Of a DNA stretch of 64,000 nt, positions 1-9,262 are shown piece after piece; position 1 is the first letter of the stretch, and every line of letters begins with the position of its first letter. The notes under the pieces were generated by a model. The model worked only from the letters and a program-made list of their open reading frames with translations, was not told where the DNA came from and searched no databases. Origin of the DNA: JADGHX01 sp037200125. GTDB taxonomy: Bacteria > Pseudomonadota > Gammaproteobacteria > Steroidobacterales > Steroidobacteraceae. Made by a program: the position numbers and the translations under genes. The stretch is taken from positions 1 through 64,000 of the forward strand of contig JBBCGS010000004.1 of NCBI GenBank assembly GCA_037200125.1, read 5' to 3'.

Positions 1-1362
1 ATGAGCGAGGACTGGCAGTCGTACGTCCGCCGCATGGAAGATCTCGCGGCCCGCTCCGGCCTCGATTTCAATCCTGTCGACTTCGAAGCGGTCCCCGACA
101 GCTTCATGATGGAGATCGCCGTATACGGGCTGCCAGTGCGCATGCCCCATTGGTCGTTCGGCGTTCGCTACATCTACCAGCTCATCCAGCGGCACATGGG
201 CAACTCGCGGCTGTTCGAAGTCGTTTTCCCAGGCAATCCCGGTCATGCGTATCTCGCCGCGAGCAACGGGCTGGCGGAGAATGTGCTGGTGACGGCCCAC
301 GTGCTCGGGCATGCGGACTTCTCGAAGAACAACATGCTGTTCCAGCGCTGCCAGGGGCAGGTGAGCGAGCACATCGTTGAGCATGCCGCGAATCATGCAC
401 GACAGATCCAGCAGGCGATCGAGCAGTATGGCCGCGAGCGTGTTGAATCAGTGCTCGACGCTGCGCTGGCTCTCGAACAGCACATCGATGTCGATCAATC
501 GTTGCGCCGGCAGCGCTATCCGGAATACCTGGCGGACGCGAAGCCGCTTGTAGATGACGACTTTCGCAAGCGCTTCGCCAAGCTGGATCCGGCGGCCGCG
601 TTCAACTTCTCCGAGGTGAAGAAGAAGGCCCCGGTGCCTCCGCATCCGGAGCGCGATCTGCTGTGGTTCATTGCTACGTATGCGCCAGACATGGAGAGCT
701 GGGAGCGGGACATCTTCCTCGCCGTACGCGAAGAGTCGTTCTATTTTTATCCGGTCTTCGCGACGCAGATCATGAATGAGGGGTGGGCGTCCTACTGGCA
801 CGCGAGGCTGTTGCGCGAGGCGGATTTCATCCCGCAGCAGGCCTATCTGGATGCCATCAAGTGTCACTCGGACGTGGTGCGCCCGATTGCTGCGGACCAG
901 CAGGTGTCACTGAGCGTCAACCCGTATCACCTCGGCTTCTCCATGTGGGAGAAGATCATCGAGACCGAAGGGCTCGAGGCCGCGCGGACGATCATGCAGC
1001 AGGACGATGACTTCGGCTTCGTCCGCAATCACCTCACGCGCGAGCTCGCCGACGAGCTGGGCATGTTTCGCTACAGCGCCCGTTCGGACGGTCAGGTGAA
1101 AGTGCTGGAGCACGACCTCACCGCGCTGCATGAGAGCCTGATTCACCAGAAGTACAACTTCGGAGCCCCGAGCGTAGCGGCCAAGCACGTGCGCATGGAT
1201 GGGACGCTGGAGCTTGCGCACGACCACAGTGTCGACGGGCGCGGGCTCGACCTGGAGCGCAGTCGCCGCGTGCTCGAATATGTGCACAAGGTCTGGCGCC
1301 GACCGGTAATTCTGCATACGGTCGATCAGCAGGGCTCCGGCCTCGAACTGAAGACCTCCTGA
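1..1362 (+). CDS. SpoVR family protein
   Basis: The 453-residue product matches the SpoVR/YcgB family: the N-terminal block has MPHWSFG near residue 50, followed by NPGHAYL and a HADFSKNN stretch, and the centre carries EGWASYWHARLL. Family members are usually about 450-510 residues, so this is nearly or fully complete. The window begins exactly at this ATG, so the true start could lie upstream. SpoVR is involved in spore cortex formation in Bacillus; in Gram-negative bacteria its role is poorly defined, although it often travels with the kinase YeaG/PrkA and YeaH. Those partners would lie upstream, outside the window. The family call is secure and the molecular function is unknown. Confidence 0.9.
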   Translation: MSEDWQSYVRRMEDLAARSGLDFNPVDFEAVPDSFMMEIAVYGLPVRMPHWSFGVRYIYQLIQRHMGNSRLFEVVFPGNPGHAYLAASNGLAENVLVTAHVLGHADFSKNNMLFQRCQGQVSEHIVEHAANHARQIQQAIEQYGRERVESVLDAALALEQHIDVDQSLRRQRYPEYLADAKPLVDDDFRKRFAKLDPAAAFNFSEVKKKAPVPPHPERDLLWFIATYAPDMESWERDIFLAVREESFYFYPVFATQIMNEGWASYWHARLLREADFIPQQAYLDAIKCHSDVVRPIAADQQVSLSVNPYHLGFSMWEKIIETEGLEAARTIMQQDDDFGFVRNHLTRELADELGMFRYSARSDGQVKVLEHDLTALHESLIHQKYNFGAPSVAAKHVRMDGTLELAHDHSVDGRGLDLERSRRVLEYVHKVWRRPVILHTVDQQGSGLELKTS

Positions 1363-1381
1363 CCGAAGACTCGCCGCGGCT

Positions 1382-1588
1382 TTAACCCGGCACGCGGTTT
1401 TCGTCGTACAGAACCTGATCGCCGGCCCCGCCGGCCTGGCGGACAGGCTCCGGGTCCTCGATGTCGTGGTCAGGATTCACCGGCGGATCCTTCATCGGCG
1501 ATTCCTTGCGCGGATCGTCTGGCGCGGGTTTACCCGGCTGGAATGCGGGAACGTCATGCTCTCGGGGCGTCGTGCGCGGTTCGGGCAT
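1382..1588 (-). CDS. Small hydrophilic protein of unknown function
   Basis: This is a 68-codon proline- and charge-rich frame. I chose the internal ATG at 1588 because a GGAGAG ribosome binding site sits about four bases upstream on the minus strand; the frame stays open eight codons further up. There is no signal peptide, membrane segment or recognisable domain, and the composition (P, D, E, R) suggests a disordered protein. It lies tail to tail with the SpoVR gene, 19 bases from its stop. I do not recognise the family. It could be a chance frame, but the good binding site and lack of a competing frame favour a real gene. Confidence 0.5.
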   Translation of the reverse strand: MPEPRTTPREHDVPAFQPGKPAPDDPRKESPMKDPPVNPDHDIEDPEPVRQAGGAGDQVLYDENRVPG

Positions 1589-1828
1589 GATCTCTCCGGA
1601 TAGTGGAAACAACAGCTTTCGACGTTAAGGGAGACTGCTCGAGCCCGCAGTCGGCCGGCGGGTGGTTTCGTCTCCATTCTGTCCGACGTTCTGATCAAGC
1701 CCTCGCTCGCACTGCACCGTGCGCGCGGCCGCTAGCCCGAGGCTCCATCGCGGGAGTACGCTTGCCGCCGCGTCGGCGCCGTCCGGCCGGCGCCGTTCGC
1801 AGCGTCTACGGTCCTGGGAGTATTCGCT

Positions 1829-3645
1829 ATGGGCTACACGACTCAGGACATCCGCAACGTCGCCCTGGTGGGTCAGGCCGGCGCTGGCAAGACTCTTCTG
1901 CTCGAAGCGTTGCTTCTGCAGGCAGGGATAGTGCGGAACAAGGGGAGCGTGCAACGCGGCTCTACCGTCTCGGACTTCGATCCGCAGGAAAAACGCCTCC
2001 AGCATTCGATCGACAGCGCCCTCTGCAGCTTCGACAGCAACGCGCATCACTTCACGATCATCGACACGCCGGGCTATGCGGATTTTCTCGGGCGCGCGTT
2101 CTCAGTGCTCGAAGCAGTGGAATCCGCTGCCCTCGTCATCAGCGCTGCCGCGAATGTGGATCTCGTGACCGAGCGTCTCATGGATTTCGCCGAGGACCGC
2201 GGCCTGTGCCGGATGATCATCATCAACAAGATCGATTGCCGCGACGCGCACCCCAAACAGTTGCTGGCCCAGTTGCGTGCGCGTTTCGGCGTGCAATGTC
2301 TGCCGCTAAATCTTCCGGGCGAGAGCGGGTCTTCTGTTATCGATTGCTTTTTCCACCCGCGCGGTGCGCCCACTGACTTCTCCTCTGTAGAGGCGGCGCA
2401 TACGCAGATTCTCGATCAGGTCGTGGAAGTCGATGAAGATCTGATGGCGCGCTATCTCGATCAGGGCGGCGACCTGCCGCCGGAAGAGCTCCACGATTCG
2501 TTCGAGAAGGCTCTGCGCGAAGGTCATCTCATTCCCGTGTGCTTCACGTCCGCCGAAACTGGCGCGGGAATTCCCGAGCTCTTCGACATCATGACTCGGC
2601 TTCTGCCGAATCCGATGGAAGGCAATCCGCCGCCCTTTCTCAAAGGGCCGGGTGATGACTGTATTCGTGTACGCGTAGCGCCAGACCCCGCCGAGCACGT
2701 GGTCGCACACGTGTTCAAGGTGAGCGTGGATCCGTACGTGGGGAAGCTCGGGATCTTCCGCATTCATCAGGGCACAGTGAGGCCAGGCGCGCAGCTGTTC
2801 GCGGGCGATGCGCGCAAGGCATTTCGCATCGCGCACCTCTATAAAGTTCTAGGAAAGGAAGCTACGGAGGTACCGCTGGGCATCCCAGGTGACATCTGCG
2901 GCATTTCGAAGGTCGAGGAGATTCACTTCGATGATGTGCTTCACGACTCCCACGACGAAGACCACTACCACCTCCGCTCCATTCACTTCACGCCGCCCAT
3001 GCATGGGCTTGCAATCGAACCAGAAAGGCGCGGTGACGAACAGCGCCTGGTGGTGCCGGGCAGTTCGGCGAAGTGTTCCTGCGTGTCGAGGCGCTCGAGC
3101 GCGGCAGGGGCTTCGAGTTTGTGGATGAAGTAGCAGGCGGCGCGATTCCAGGTCAGTTCATCCCTGCCGTGGAAAAGGGAGTGCGTCAGGCGCTGACCGA
3201 GGGCGCGGTAGCGGGCTTCCCGCTCCAGGACATCCGAGTCACCGTGTACGACGGCAAGCATCATTCGGTGGATTCGAAAGAGGTCGCCTTCGTTTCCGCG
3301 GGTAGGAAGGCGTTCCTCGACGCGGTTCGCAAAGCCCACCCGATCGTGCTCGAGCCTGTCGTGAAGATGGAGATCACGGCGCCCTCGAACTCGATCGGCG
3401 ACATCACGGGCGACCTCGCGACCAAGCGCGCACGAATCAACGGCAACGATGCACGGCCGGGGCAGCGCGCCATCGTTACGGCGCTTGTGCCACTCGCTGA
3501 AATCACGGAATACCAGTCGCGCCTGCGATCACTGACCGGGGGCTCAGGCGCCTTCACCATGGAGATCAGCCATTACGATCCGGTGCCACCTCGCCGGCAG
3601 CAGGAGTTGATGGATGCGTGGCGACCGCGAGCCGAGGAAGGCTAG
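1829..3645 (+). pseudogene. EF-G-like translational GTPase, broken by an internal deletion and frame change
   Basis: Two frames together resemble an EF-G paralogue. The first frame (from ATG 1829, with GGGAG upstream) has the P-loop GQAGAGKT at residues 15-22, DTPG at 79-82, NKID at 133-136 and a domain II barrel, and reaches the start of domain III at ERRGDEQRL. The reading then jumps to another frame at GAGQFGEVFLRVE (3052 onward), which carries the rest of domain IV and domain V and ends at 3645. About 85-95 residues expected between these blocks (most of domain III and the start of domain IV) are missing, so this is not a simple one-base shift. If real, the product would stop at 3133 and lack the ribosome-translocation domain. 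An assembly error at the junction (about 3049-3052) is also possible. Confidence 0.8.
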
Positions 3646-3646
3646 C

Positions 3647-4573
3647 TCATCGCTTGATCGTGAAGGGCTTCTGGCTGCCGCTGGGGCGCACCTGGATCTC
3701 GCAGCGCTGATAGTCGATCACGAGTTGGTCGAGCGAGCTCAGCATATCCATGCCGATTACGATCGACGGCTCAGCTTCGAGCCCCCACAGCTTGAACACG
3801 TAGAAGTCGCCAAAGATAAACGTGGGGCTTGGAGACTGCAGCGTCCCAACGCGCACAACCGGCACCGGACGCCGCTCGCCCAGCTGGCGCTCCAGCGTTT
3901 CGCCGATTACGTCGGTTGTTTTCGCCGGGTCCAGCTGCTGCGGGAAACCCAGTTTGGTACGCAGCGCCAGATTGCCGAGCGTGAACTGGCTACCCGTGTC
4001 GACCACCGCCCGCACCGGAATCCGTCCCACACTCGCCCGGATAATCAGCAGTCGCATGAAGCGACATTGCCCTGCGATGCGTGAGAAGCCGTCCGCCAAG
4101 GACTCACGATGCGCTTTGCGTATCTGGATACGGCCAGTGGCGAAGTCGAGCAGAACGCGGCTGTCGGGCAGTGCGTCGACCCCGAGCGTGCCTGAGGTGT
4201 CCTCGGATAGCGAAGCCGCGACAGGCAGCTGCACGTGTCGCATCTGCACTTCGCCAACCTTGACCTGATCGACAGCGACTGTGGGTACCGATGCCGAACC
4301 CGTGACGCCACTCATCGTCACGCGCTCGGTAGCCGAGCTCGACAGACCAAGATAGGCCGCGAGCTTCGGCGTCAGGACGGTGCGATTTGCGCCGGTATCC
4401 AGTACGAATCGAAAGGGGCCCTGTCCGTTGATCGTGACTGGCACGAGCAGCCGGCCGATACGATCCGTTCTGGCGCGGGCGTCAAAGAGGAGAGGAGGCG
4501 GTGGCTCCTCCGCCGAAGCGGGGAGCCACCGCAGGAACATCAACAGAGCTACTGCAGCGAACCACCCTCGCAT
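3647..4573 (-). CDS. Secreted retropepsin-like aspartyl protease with two DTG domains
   Basis: The 308-residue product begins with a signal peptide (MRGWFAAVALLMFLRWLPASA). It has two retropepsin-like halves: VLDTGANRTVL with DTG at residues 59-61, and VVDTGSQFTLG with DTG at 192-194. Each catalytic aspartate is followed by a typical hydrophobic-hydrophobic-glycine block later in its half (TLGVDAL, IVIGMDML). A single chain with both catalytic loops could form the active site internally, whereas viral retropepsins dimerise. It should act in the periplasm. The gene ends one base after the EF-G-like locus on the opposite strand and is downstream of the TonB receptor in the same orientation, separated by a hairpin. 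The substrate is unknown. Confidence 0.82.
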   Translation of the reverse strand: MRGWFAAVALLMFLRWLPASAEEPPPPLLFDARARTDRIGRLLVPVTINGQGPFRFVLDTGANRTVLTPKLAAYLGLSSSATERVTMSGVTGSASVPTVAVDQVKVGEVQMRHVQLPVAASLSEDTSGTLGVDALPDSRVLLDFATGRIQIRKAHRESLADGFSRIAGQCRFMRLLIIRASVGRIPVRAVVDTGSQFTLGNLALRTKLGFPQQLDPAKTTDVIGETLERQLGERRPVPVVRVGTLQSPSPTFIFGDFYVFKLWGLEAEPSIVIGMDMLSSLDQLVIDYQRCEIQVRPSGSQKPFTIKR

Positions 4574-4593
4574 CCCGCGAGTGTAGCTGCTCG

Positions 4594-4617
4594 GGCGATC
4601 CCCTTGCGGGGATCGCC
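4594..4617 (-). terminator. Perfect 10-bp hairpin after the TonB-receptor gene
   Basis: GGCGATCCCC at 4594-4603 pairs perfectly with GGGGATCGCC at 4608-4617 around a TTGC loop. It lies 12 bases past the TonB-receptor stop and 20 bases before the protease start, both on the minus strand. No T-run follows, so it may stabilise the 3' end or weakly terminate transcription. Confidence 0.35.
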
Positions 4618-4629
4618 GGTCAGTCTGTC

Positions 4630-7600
4630 TTAGAACTTCATCGTCACAGCGACGAACGCCTGCCGGCCGAACTGATCGTAGGCCGAGTAGGTGTTGGCAT
4701 CGCCGCCGGCAACGATTTCCGACGTCACGATCGGCGGGTTCTTGTCTGCGATGTTGTTCACACCGAAGCGTAATGTCATGTCGTCCCGGAAGCCCCAGCT
4801 ACCCGCCAGATCCAGGTAGTGGTACGCCGGGATCCGCGCATTGAAGCCGTCGCGCTGACCGAACCTCGCAAAGTGAAGAGTTGGATTGTCTTCGTTCTGA
4901 TCGAGGCTGACCTTGCCGAGGTAGCGCCAGTTGAGCGAGATCGCCAGATTGTTCCACGGAGTCTCCCACGTGGTTCGGACCACATGGTGCCACTCTGGGT
5001 TCACGGTCTGGCAGATCGAGCCGAACAGGCCCGCGCAGTCATACTTGGCAACGCCCGGCGCCGGTTGCTGCTCGTTCTTCATCAAATAGGCGCCGTTCAA
5101 CGTAAAGGTCAAATCGCCCCAGTGCTCCGCAACCGGCAAACGATAGCTGAGCTGGGCATCGATGCCCTTGAGGAGCGTCGTCGAGAGGTTGAGGTTGGTC
5201 TGGATGATGTAGCCGCCGGTTATCTGGGTCGGGCCATTCAGCGACCCGTTCGAGGTGTTACGAACGATCTGGGAGCAGAAGGTGGGGTTCCCGGTCTGCA
5301 AGCACTGGTTCATGATGACGTCGGCCGGGAACACGCCGATGCCACCCTTGAGCTTGATGTTGTAGTAATCCAGGCTGCCTACGAAGTTCGGCAGGAACGT
5401 CGGCGTGAAGGTGAAGCCCACCGTGTAGGAGTTGGAAGTCTCTGCCTGCAGAGTAGTGGTTCCTCCAGACAACTGAGTCGCCTGGCTCGCGACGGTCTGC
5501 GGAATACCGCCGTCGTAGAGCGCGCCGGACAGTCCGGTGTTCGCGCACTGAGCTCTCGTCGCCGCAGGTGGGTGAACGGTGATCACGCCGGTGTCCGGGT
5601 CCGTCGTCCTCGTCGGTCCGCAGGGATCGGTACCGAACGCGATCAGGCCGATGGCCTGCGGGTTGAACAACTCGATCAGACTCGGCGCGCGGACAGCTCG
5701 CTGGAACGTGGCGCGGAAGCGGACGTCCGATACCGGGGCGTACAGCAGCTCGAACTTGTGAGTGTTGATCTTGCCGGTCACCGAATAGTCCGAGTGACGG
5801 AAGCCCGTGTCGAACGTGAGGTCCTTCACGAAGGGCTTGTCCGCCACCAGTGGGACACGGACCTCGATGAACTCCTCGTCCACGGTCTGCGATTTGTCGA
5901 TTGCGACCGGCGCTCCACCGAAGCCAGCAAGCTGGCCGCTCTGCTCGGCGGCGTCCGGTGCGAACACCAGGTCTTCCGTGCGCTTCTCGTAGCCGAAGTT
6001 CACGCCCACGCCGGTGTCTGCAGTGGGCAACTTGATGCCGTATTCGCCCAGATCACCGGTGATATCGCCGTGGAGCGTGCGCAGCGTGCTCGTGCCGCGC
6101 GCCGTGCCGTTGAGGGACAGGTAATCGACTTGCGCCTGCGTCACACCGCCATCCGTGAAGATGTTGTATGGAACGCAGGGCGGACCGCTGACGCACACCG
6201 GGTTGGCGGCCGTGCCCGTGACGTTCAGCGCCTTGTCGATGTTCGCGAAGTTCAGGTACTTATTGTTGCTGTTGAAGAAATCGACGTAGTAATACTGGCC
6301 GTACGCGTCATAGCTCCACGCCTTGCCGAGGGAGCCTTTCAAGCCGCCGACCGCACGATACGAGGTGTGCTCGTAGTCGGAGGTGCGTCCACCGCCTTCG
6401 ATATTGCGGCGGCCGACGAACGTATTCGCGAAGGCCGTTCCCGGATTCAAGGTATCCGCAGCGATGTCTGCGGGCGAACACAGAATCCCCCGCTGCTGCG
6501 CGCTCAGCAGCGGGTTGCTGCAGTTGATGTTGTAGTTGCCGTTGCCCTGCGGATCGTTCGGGTTCGACTGGATGAACAGCGCGGACGGCGCGATCTCCTG
6601 ATGCGTCTGGTCGTTCATGAAGTGGAACTCCATGTACGGCTTGACCGAGTCGTTCAGGTCCAGATGGCCCATGAAGCCGGCCATGTAGCGCCGGTCGTCG
6701 CGAGACATGAAGATGAACGGCTGGGAGTTGAACAGCGCCGGCGGGTTCGTGGGCGCCGTGCCTTGCTCGATGAACTGATTGCCGAGGACGGAATACACCG
6801 TATCGCCGTCGATGCTGAAGAAGTTCGAGTTCGCCGAGCCGGCGCAGATTGGTTGGTCCGAGGCCTTGTCGTAGTTCAGCTGGCACGAGCCGAAGTCGCG
6901 ATTCGAGCTCGGGACCGGATTGGCCATGTGATAGCTGAAGTACGCGGTGATGTTGCCCGCGCCATCCGCGATGTTCGTGCCAGCCATCACGTTGATCGTC
7001 TGGGTGCGGCCATCCTTGCTGGTGCCGGTCGGAACATCGATGTCGGCGTCCTGAGCGAGCTTGCGAACCGTGCTGCTGTCGTTATGGTAGAAATTTTCGC
7101 CGACGTGATAGTCGATCTGGAAGCCTTCGAAGTTCTGCTTCGTGATGAAGTTGATCACGCCCGCGATTGCGTCGGAACCGTAGACGGCTGACGCGCCGCC
7201 GGTCACGACGTCCACGCGCTCGAGCAGGAAGGTCGGAATCTGGTCGAGGTTGGGCGCCGGCGATTGAATGACCGTATAGGGCGAGCCGACGCCGAGACGA
7301 CGGCCATTCACCAGCACCAGGGTGCGGTTCGGGCCGAGACCGCGAAGGTCGGCCGTCGATACACCGCCGGCGGTCGTAAGGCCGCTCGTGTTGTTGCCGA
7401 GATCCTGGCCCAGCCCGTTACTGAAGTTCTGCGGCAGCTGGTTGATGACATCACTGATGTCCATTCGGCCGCCCAGCTGGATTTCCTCAGCGGTGACGAC
7501 CTGAACAGGGCTCGCGCTTTCGAGGTTCGGCGCCGGGATACGCGAGCCGGTGACGACCACCGTGGTGGGTTCGGTCGCTGCTTCCTGCGCGAATGCCGGG

Positions 7601-7713
7601 ATTGCGGCAGCGGACGTAACGGCGAGAGTGAGCATGATGCGGCTGGTGCTGGCAATTGCCTTCATGGGCAATGCGCGACGCACCGCGAGCGATATTTCGC
7701 TGAGGCGATTCAT
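4630..7713 (-). CDS. TonB-dependent outer-membrane receptor
   Basis: The start is ATG 7713, preceded by a strong AGGAGG. The 1027-residue product has a long signal peptide ending near residue 42 (PAFA-Q) and a TonB-box-like TVVVTGSR at 51-58. The plug domain contains LRGLGPNRTLVLVNGRRL and ERVDVVTGGASAVYGSDAIAGVINFI, and the large beta-barrel ends in a terminal phenylalanine (VTMKF). Such receptors import scarce or bulky ligands using TonB energy. This long, Asn/Gly-rich type with the NGRR and VTGGASAVYGSDAIAGV signatures is common in Caulobacter, Xanthomonas and Steroidobacter relatives. Substrate cannot be told from sequence. The nearby glycogen genes run the other way and need not be related. 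Confidence 0.95.
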   Translation of the reverse strand: MNRLSEISLAVRRALPMKAIASTSRIMLTLAVTSAAAIPAFAQEAATEPTTVVVTGSRIPAPNLESASPVQVVTAEEIQLGGRMDISDVINQLPQNFSNGLGQDLGNNTSGLTTAGGVSTADLRGLGPNRTLVLVNGRRLGVGSPYTVIQSPAPNLDQIPTFLLERVDVVTGGASAVYGSDAIAGVINFITKQNFEGFQIDYHVGENFYHNDSSTVRKLAQDADIDVPTGTSKDGRTQTINVMAGTNIADGAGNITAYFSYHMANPVPSSNRDFGSCQLNYDKASDQPICAGSANSNFFSIDGDTVYSVLGNQFIEQGTAPTNPPALFNSQPFIFMSRDDRRYMAGFMGHLDLNDSVKPYMEFHFMNDQTHQEIAPSALFIQSNPNDPQGNGNYNINCSNPLLSAQQRGILCSPADIAADTLNPGTAFANTFVGRRNIEGGGRTSDYEHTSYRAVGGLKGSLGKAWSYDAYGQYYYVDFFNSNNKYLNFANIDKALNVTGTAANPVCVSGPPCVPYNIFTDGGVTQAQVDYLSLNGTARGTSTLRTLHGDITGDLGEYGIKLPTADTGVGVNFGYEKRTEDLVFAPDAAEQSGQLAGFGGAPVAIDKSQTVDEEFIEVRVPLVADKPFVKDLTFDTGFRHSDYSVTGKINTHKFELLYAPVSDVRFRATFQRAVRAPSLIELFNPQAIGLIAFGTDPCGPTRTTDPDTGVITVHPPAATRAQCANTGLSGALYDGGIPQTVASQATQLSGGTTTLQAETSNSYTVGFTFTPTFLPNFVGSLDYYNIKLKGGIGVFPADVIMNQCLQTGNPTFCSQIVRNTSNGSLNGPTQITGGYIIQTNLNLSTTLLKGIDAQLSYRLPVAEHWGDLTFTLNGAYLMKNEQQPAPGVAKYDCAGLFGSICQTVNPEWHHVVRTTWETPWNNLAISLNWRYLGKVSLDQNEDNPTLHFARFGQRDGFNARIPAYHYLDLAGSWGFRDDMTLRFGVNNIADKNPPIVTSEIVAGGDANTYSAYDQFGRQAFVAVTMKF

Positions 7714-8041
7714 CGGGTTCCTCCTGCGAACGGCTTGCGCCGTTCTGAATTTTGTAAGCCGGGCAGCGCCTCTTTCGCGCCTCCGGCACGATCGTTTATG
7801 TGTCGAAATCGAGTCAGACTGGGGGCTGATCCCGATCTCGCGTGGCGCCGATAGTAGCAGCGAGGCGACAGTCGTAAAAGCGCCTTGGCTAAAACACAAC
7901 AGAGACGAAGTGAGGAGAAAATCGTCCTATACAGGGACGAACTGCTGTTTTTTGGTCTCTACGCAGGGGGTCTGGCGTTTAGCTACGACACGCTCAGGCA
8001 CGATAGTTGCCTGAGGACAACGCCGGGTGTGGGGGATGGGA
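7714..8041. other. Intergenic region upstream of the TonB-receptor gene
   Basis: This 328-base gap holds no convincing gene. On the minus strand, toward the receptor, a weak sigma-70-like pair (TTTACG, 16 bases, TACTAT) lies about 120-150 bases before the start, so the leader would be long. A hairpin (TCGTCC at 7922-7927 with GGACGA at 7935-7940) is followed by GGCGTTTAGCTACGAC, which loosely resembles the third hairpin of the repeat modules at 33.6 and 47.1 kb. Confidence 0.4.
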
Positions 8042-8542
8042 CTACTGAGAACGTGTCCAGATGACCTTGTCGCCCGCGTGCAGTGCGCGGCGGGCCGCTT
8101 CGCCCCCTTTGAGCTCAAGAATTGCACCGACCGGAACCTTCGAAGACACGATCGCAAGCGAGTGCGGGGTCGTGTTCTGCGCGATGGTCGAGATCCGGCC
8201 GTCGGCTCCGATGAAGACCATGTCGAGTGGGATGTACGTATTTCTCATCCACATGTCGAAGACCCGCGGTTCTTTTGCGACGAACAGCATTCCTCGTGCG
8301 GCAGAAAGATCACGGACAAACATGAGTCCCTGCTGTTGCTGCCGAGGCGTCTCGGCGATCCAGATGTCGAAGTGATGGGTGTCCTTGCCGCTGTGAATGT
8401 CCAGCTTCGCCTTCGGGAACGAGTCCAACTCCAGCAGGTGGGCTTCGTCGATCTCCTGGGCCTGGCACGCGGCGGTGACGACCAGCAGCGTCAACAGGGC
8501 GAAGAGCGAGACGGGGCGGCGAAGCAGAGCGGCGAATGTCAT
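8042..8542 (-). CDS. DUF192 family exported protein
   Basis: The 166-residue product has an N-terminal signal segment (FALLTLLVVTAACQA) and then a full DUF192 domain: FDIWIAETPRQQQQGLM, RGMLFVAKEPRVFDMWMRNTYIPLDMVFI and the C-terminal VPVGAILELKGG. The size and motif order are standard for this small periplasmic family, whose function is unknown. The cysteine at the end of the signal segment does not sit in a good lipobox, so signal peptidase I cleavage is more likely. It lies downstream of the next gene in the same orientation, 28 bases from it, so the two may be cotranscribed. Confidence 0.85.
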   Translation of the reverse strand: MTFAALLRRPVSLFALLTLLVVTAACQAQEIDEAHLLELDSFPKAKLDIHSGKDTHHFDIWIAETPRQQQQGLMFVRDLSAARGMLFVAKEPRVFDMWMRNTYIPLDMVFIGADGRISTIAQNTTPHSLAIVSSKVPVGAILELKGGEAARRALHAGDKVIWTRSQ

Positions 8543-8570
8543 GGGTGTGAAGCCTTGCGGGCGGTGCAGG

Positions 8571-9182
8571 TTATGGAAGGGGTGCGGCGCGCTTCTGCGG
8601 TGGCGCAGGGGGAGCGGGCGTGTAGGTGATGCGGCCGGCGAAGTCGAAGCGGCTGACGACGATGCGCTCCTTGTCGTTCAGGGTGTTGGCCGGCTCTGTA
8701 CAGAACCCGCTGGCGACTACTCTATATGAGCGAACAGCGCCCCCGGCAGAGCCGACGCGTTCTTGTTCCAGCTTGTCGACCGTGCATTTGTCGTCGCCGC
8801 GTGTCGCGAACAGTCTCTTCTCGCCTTCGAAAATGACGGTGAGATTCGTCGGAAGCGCACTGCCGGGAGTTCCTTCCGCCGCACGGGCAACGCCGAACAC
8901 CATGCGTAATCGGCGCCCATCGGAATGGAGTGGGCCCGCGAAGCTCAGGCGGATGCCGCTTCCGTCGGGGCGCGCCGCACCCTCGCACTCCAGCTCCGCA
9001 TTTCGCCAGTCGACGTCGAGGTTCAGGGCACCGCGAATTCGCGCACGCAAAAAGCCATTGCCGGTGGGAAGGCAGCCCATCGAGGGTGCCGGAAGCGCAG
9101 TCACCGGCGCCTCCGAAGTGTCGGCCGCAAGAGTTGCGGGAAGGATCAGTAACGCCACGAGCGTGGCTCGCATGTGATGCAT
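8571..9182 (-). CDS. Secreted protein of unknown function
   Basis: About 203 residues from ATG 9182; other possible starts are GTG 9206 and ATG 9173. There is a clear signal peptide (MRATLVALLILPATLAA) and a mature domain with several cysteines (MGCLP, ELECEG, DKCTVD, SGFCTEP), suggesting disulfides in the periplasm. The C-terminus is proline-rich (PAPPAPPQKRAAPLP). I recognise no family. It is followed at 28 bases by the DUF192 gene, which suggests a two-gene transcript. It is divergent from glgP, leaving about 80 bases for both promoters. Confidence 0.65.
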   Translation of the reverse strand: MHHMRATLVALLILPATLAADTSEAPVTALPAPSMGCLPTGNGFLRARIRGALNLDVDWRNAELECEGAARPDGSGIRLSFAGPLHSDGRRLRMVFGVARAAEGTPGSALPTNLTVIFEGEKRLFATRGDDKCTVDKLEQERVGSAGGAVRSYRVVASGFCTEPANTLNDKERIVVSRFDFAGRITYTPAPPAPPQKRAAPLP

Positions 9183-9262
9183 ACAGCGCAGTTTAGCCTG
9201 CCTCACGTAGTGCCCGACATTTAGGCTGGTAGACTCGCGCGTCCCTGGACCACCGAAAACTT

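Noticed and set aside
4819..7191. A 790-codon open frame on the + strand
   Set aside because: It lies wholly antisense to the TonB-receptor gene, is very rich in Arg/Val/Ala, has no domain, and arises from the high GC content of the receptor's codons.
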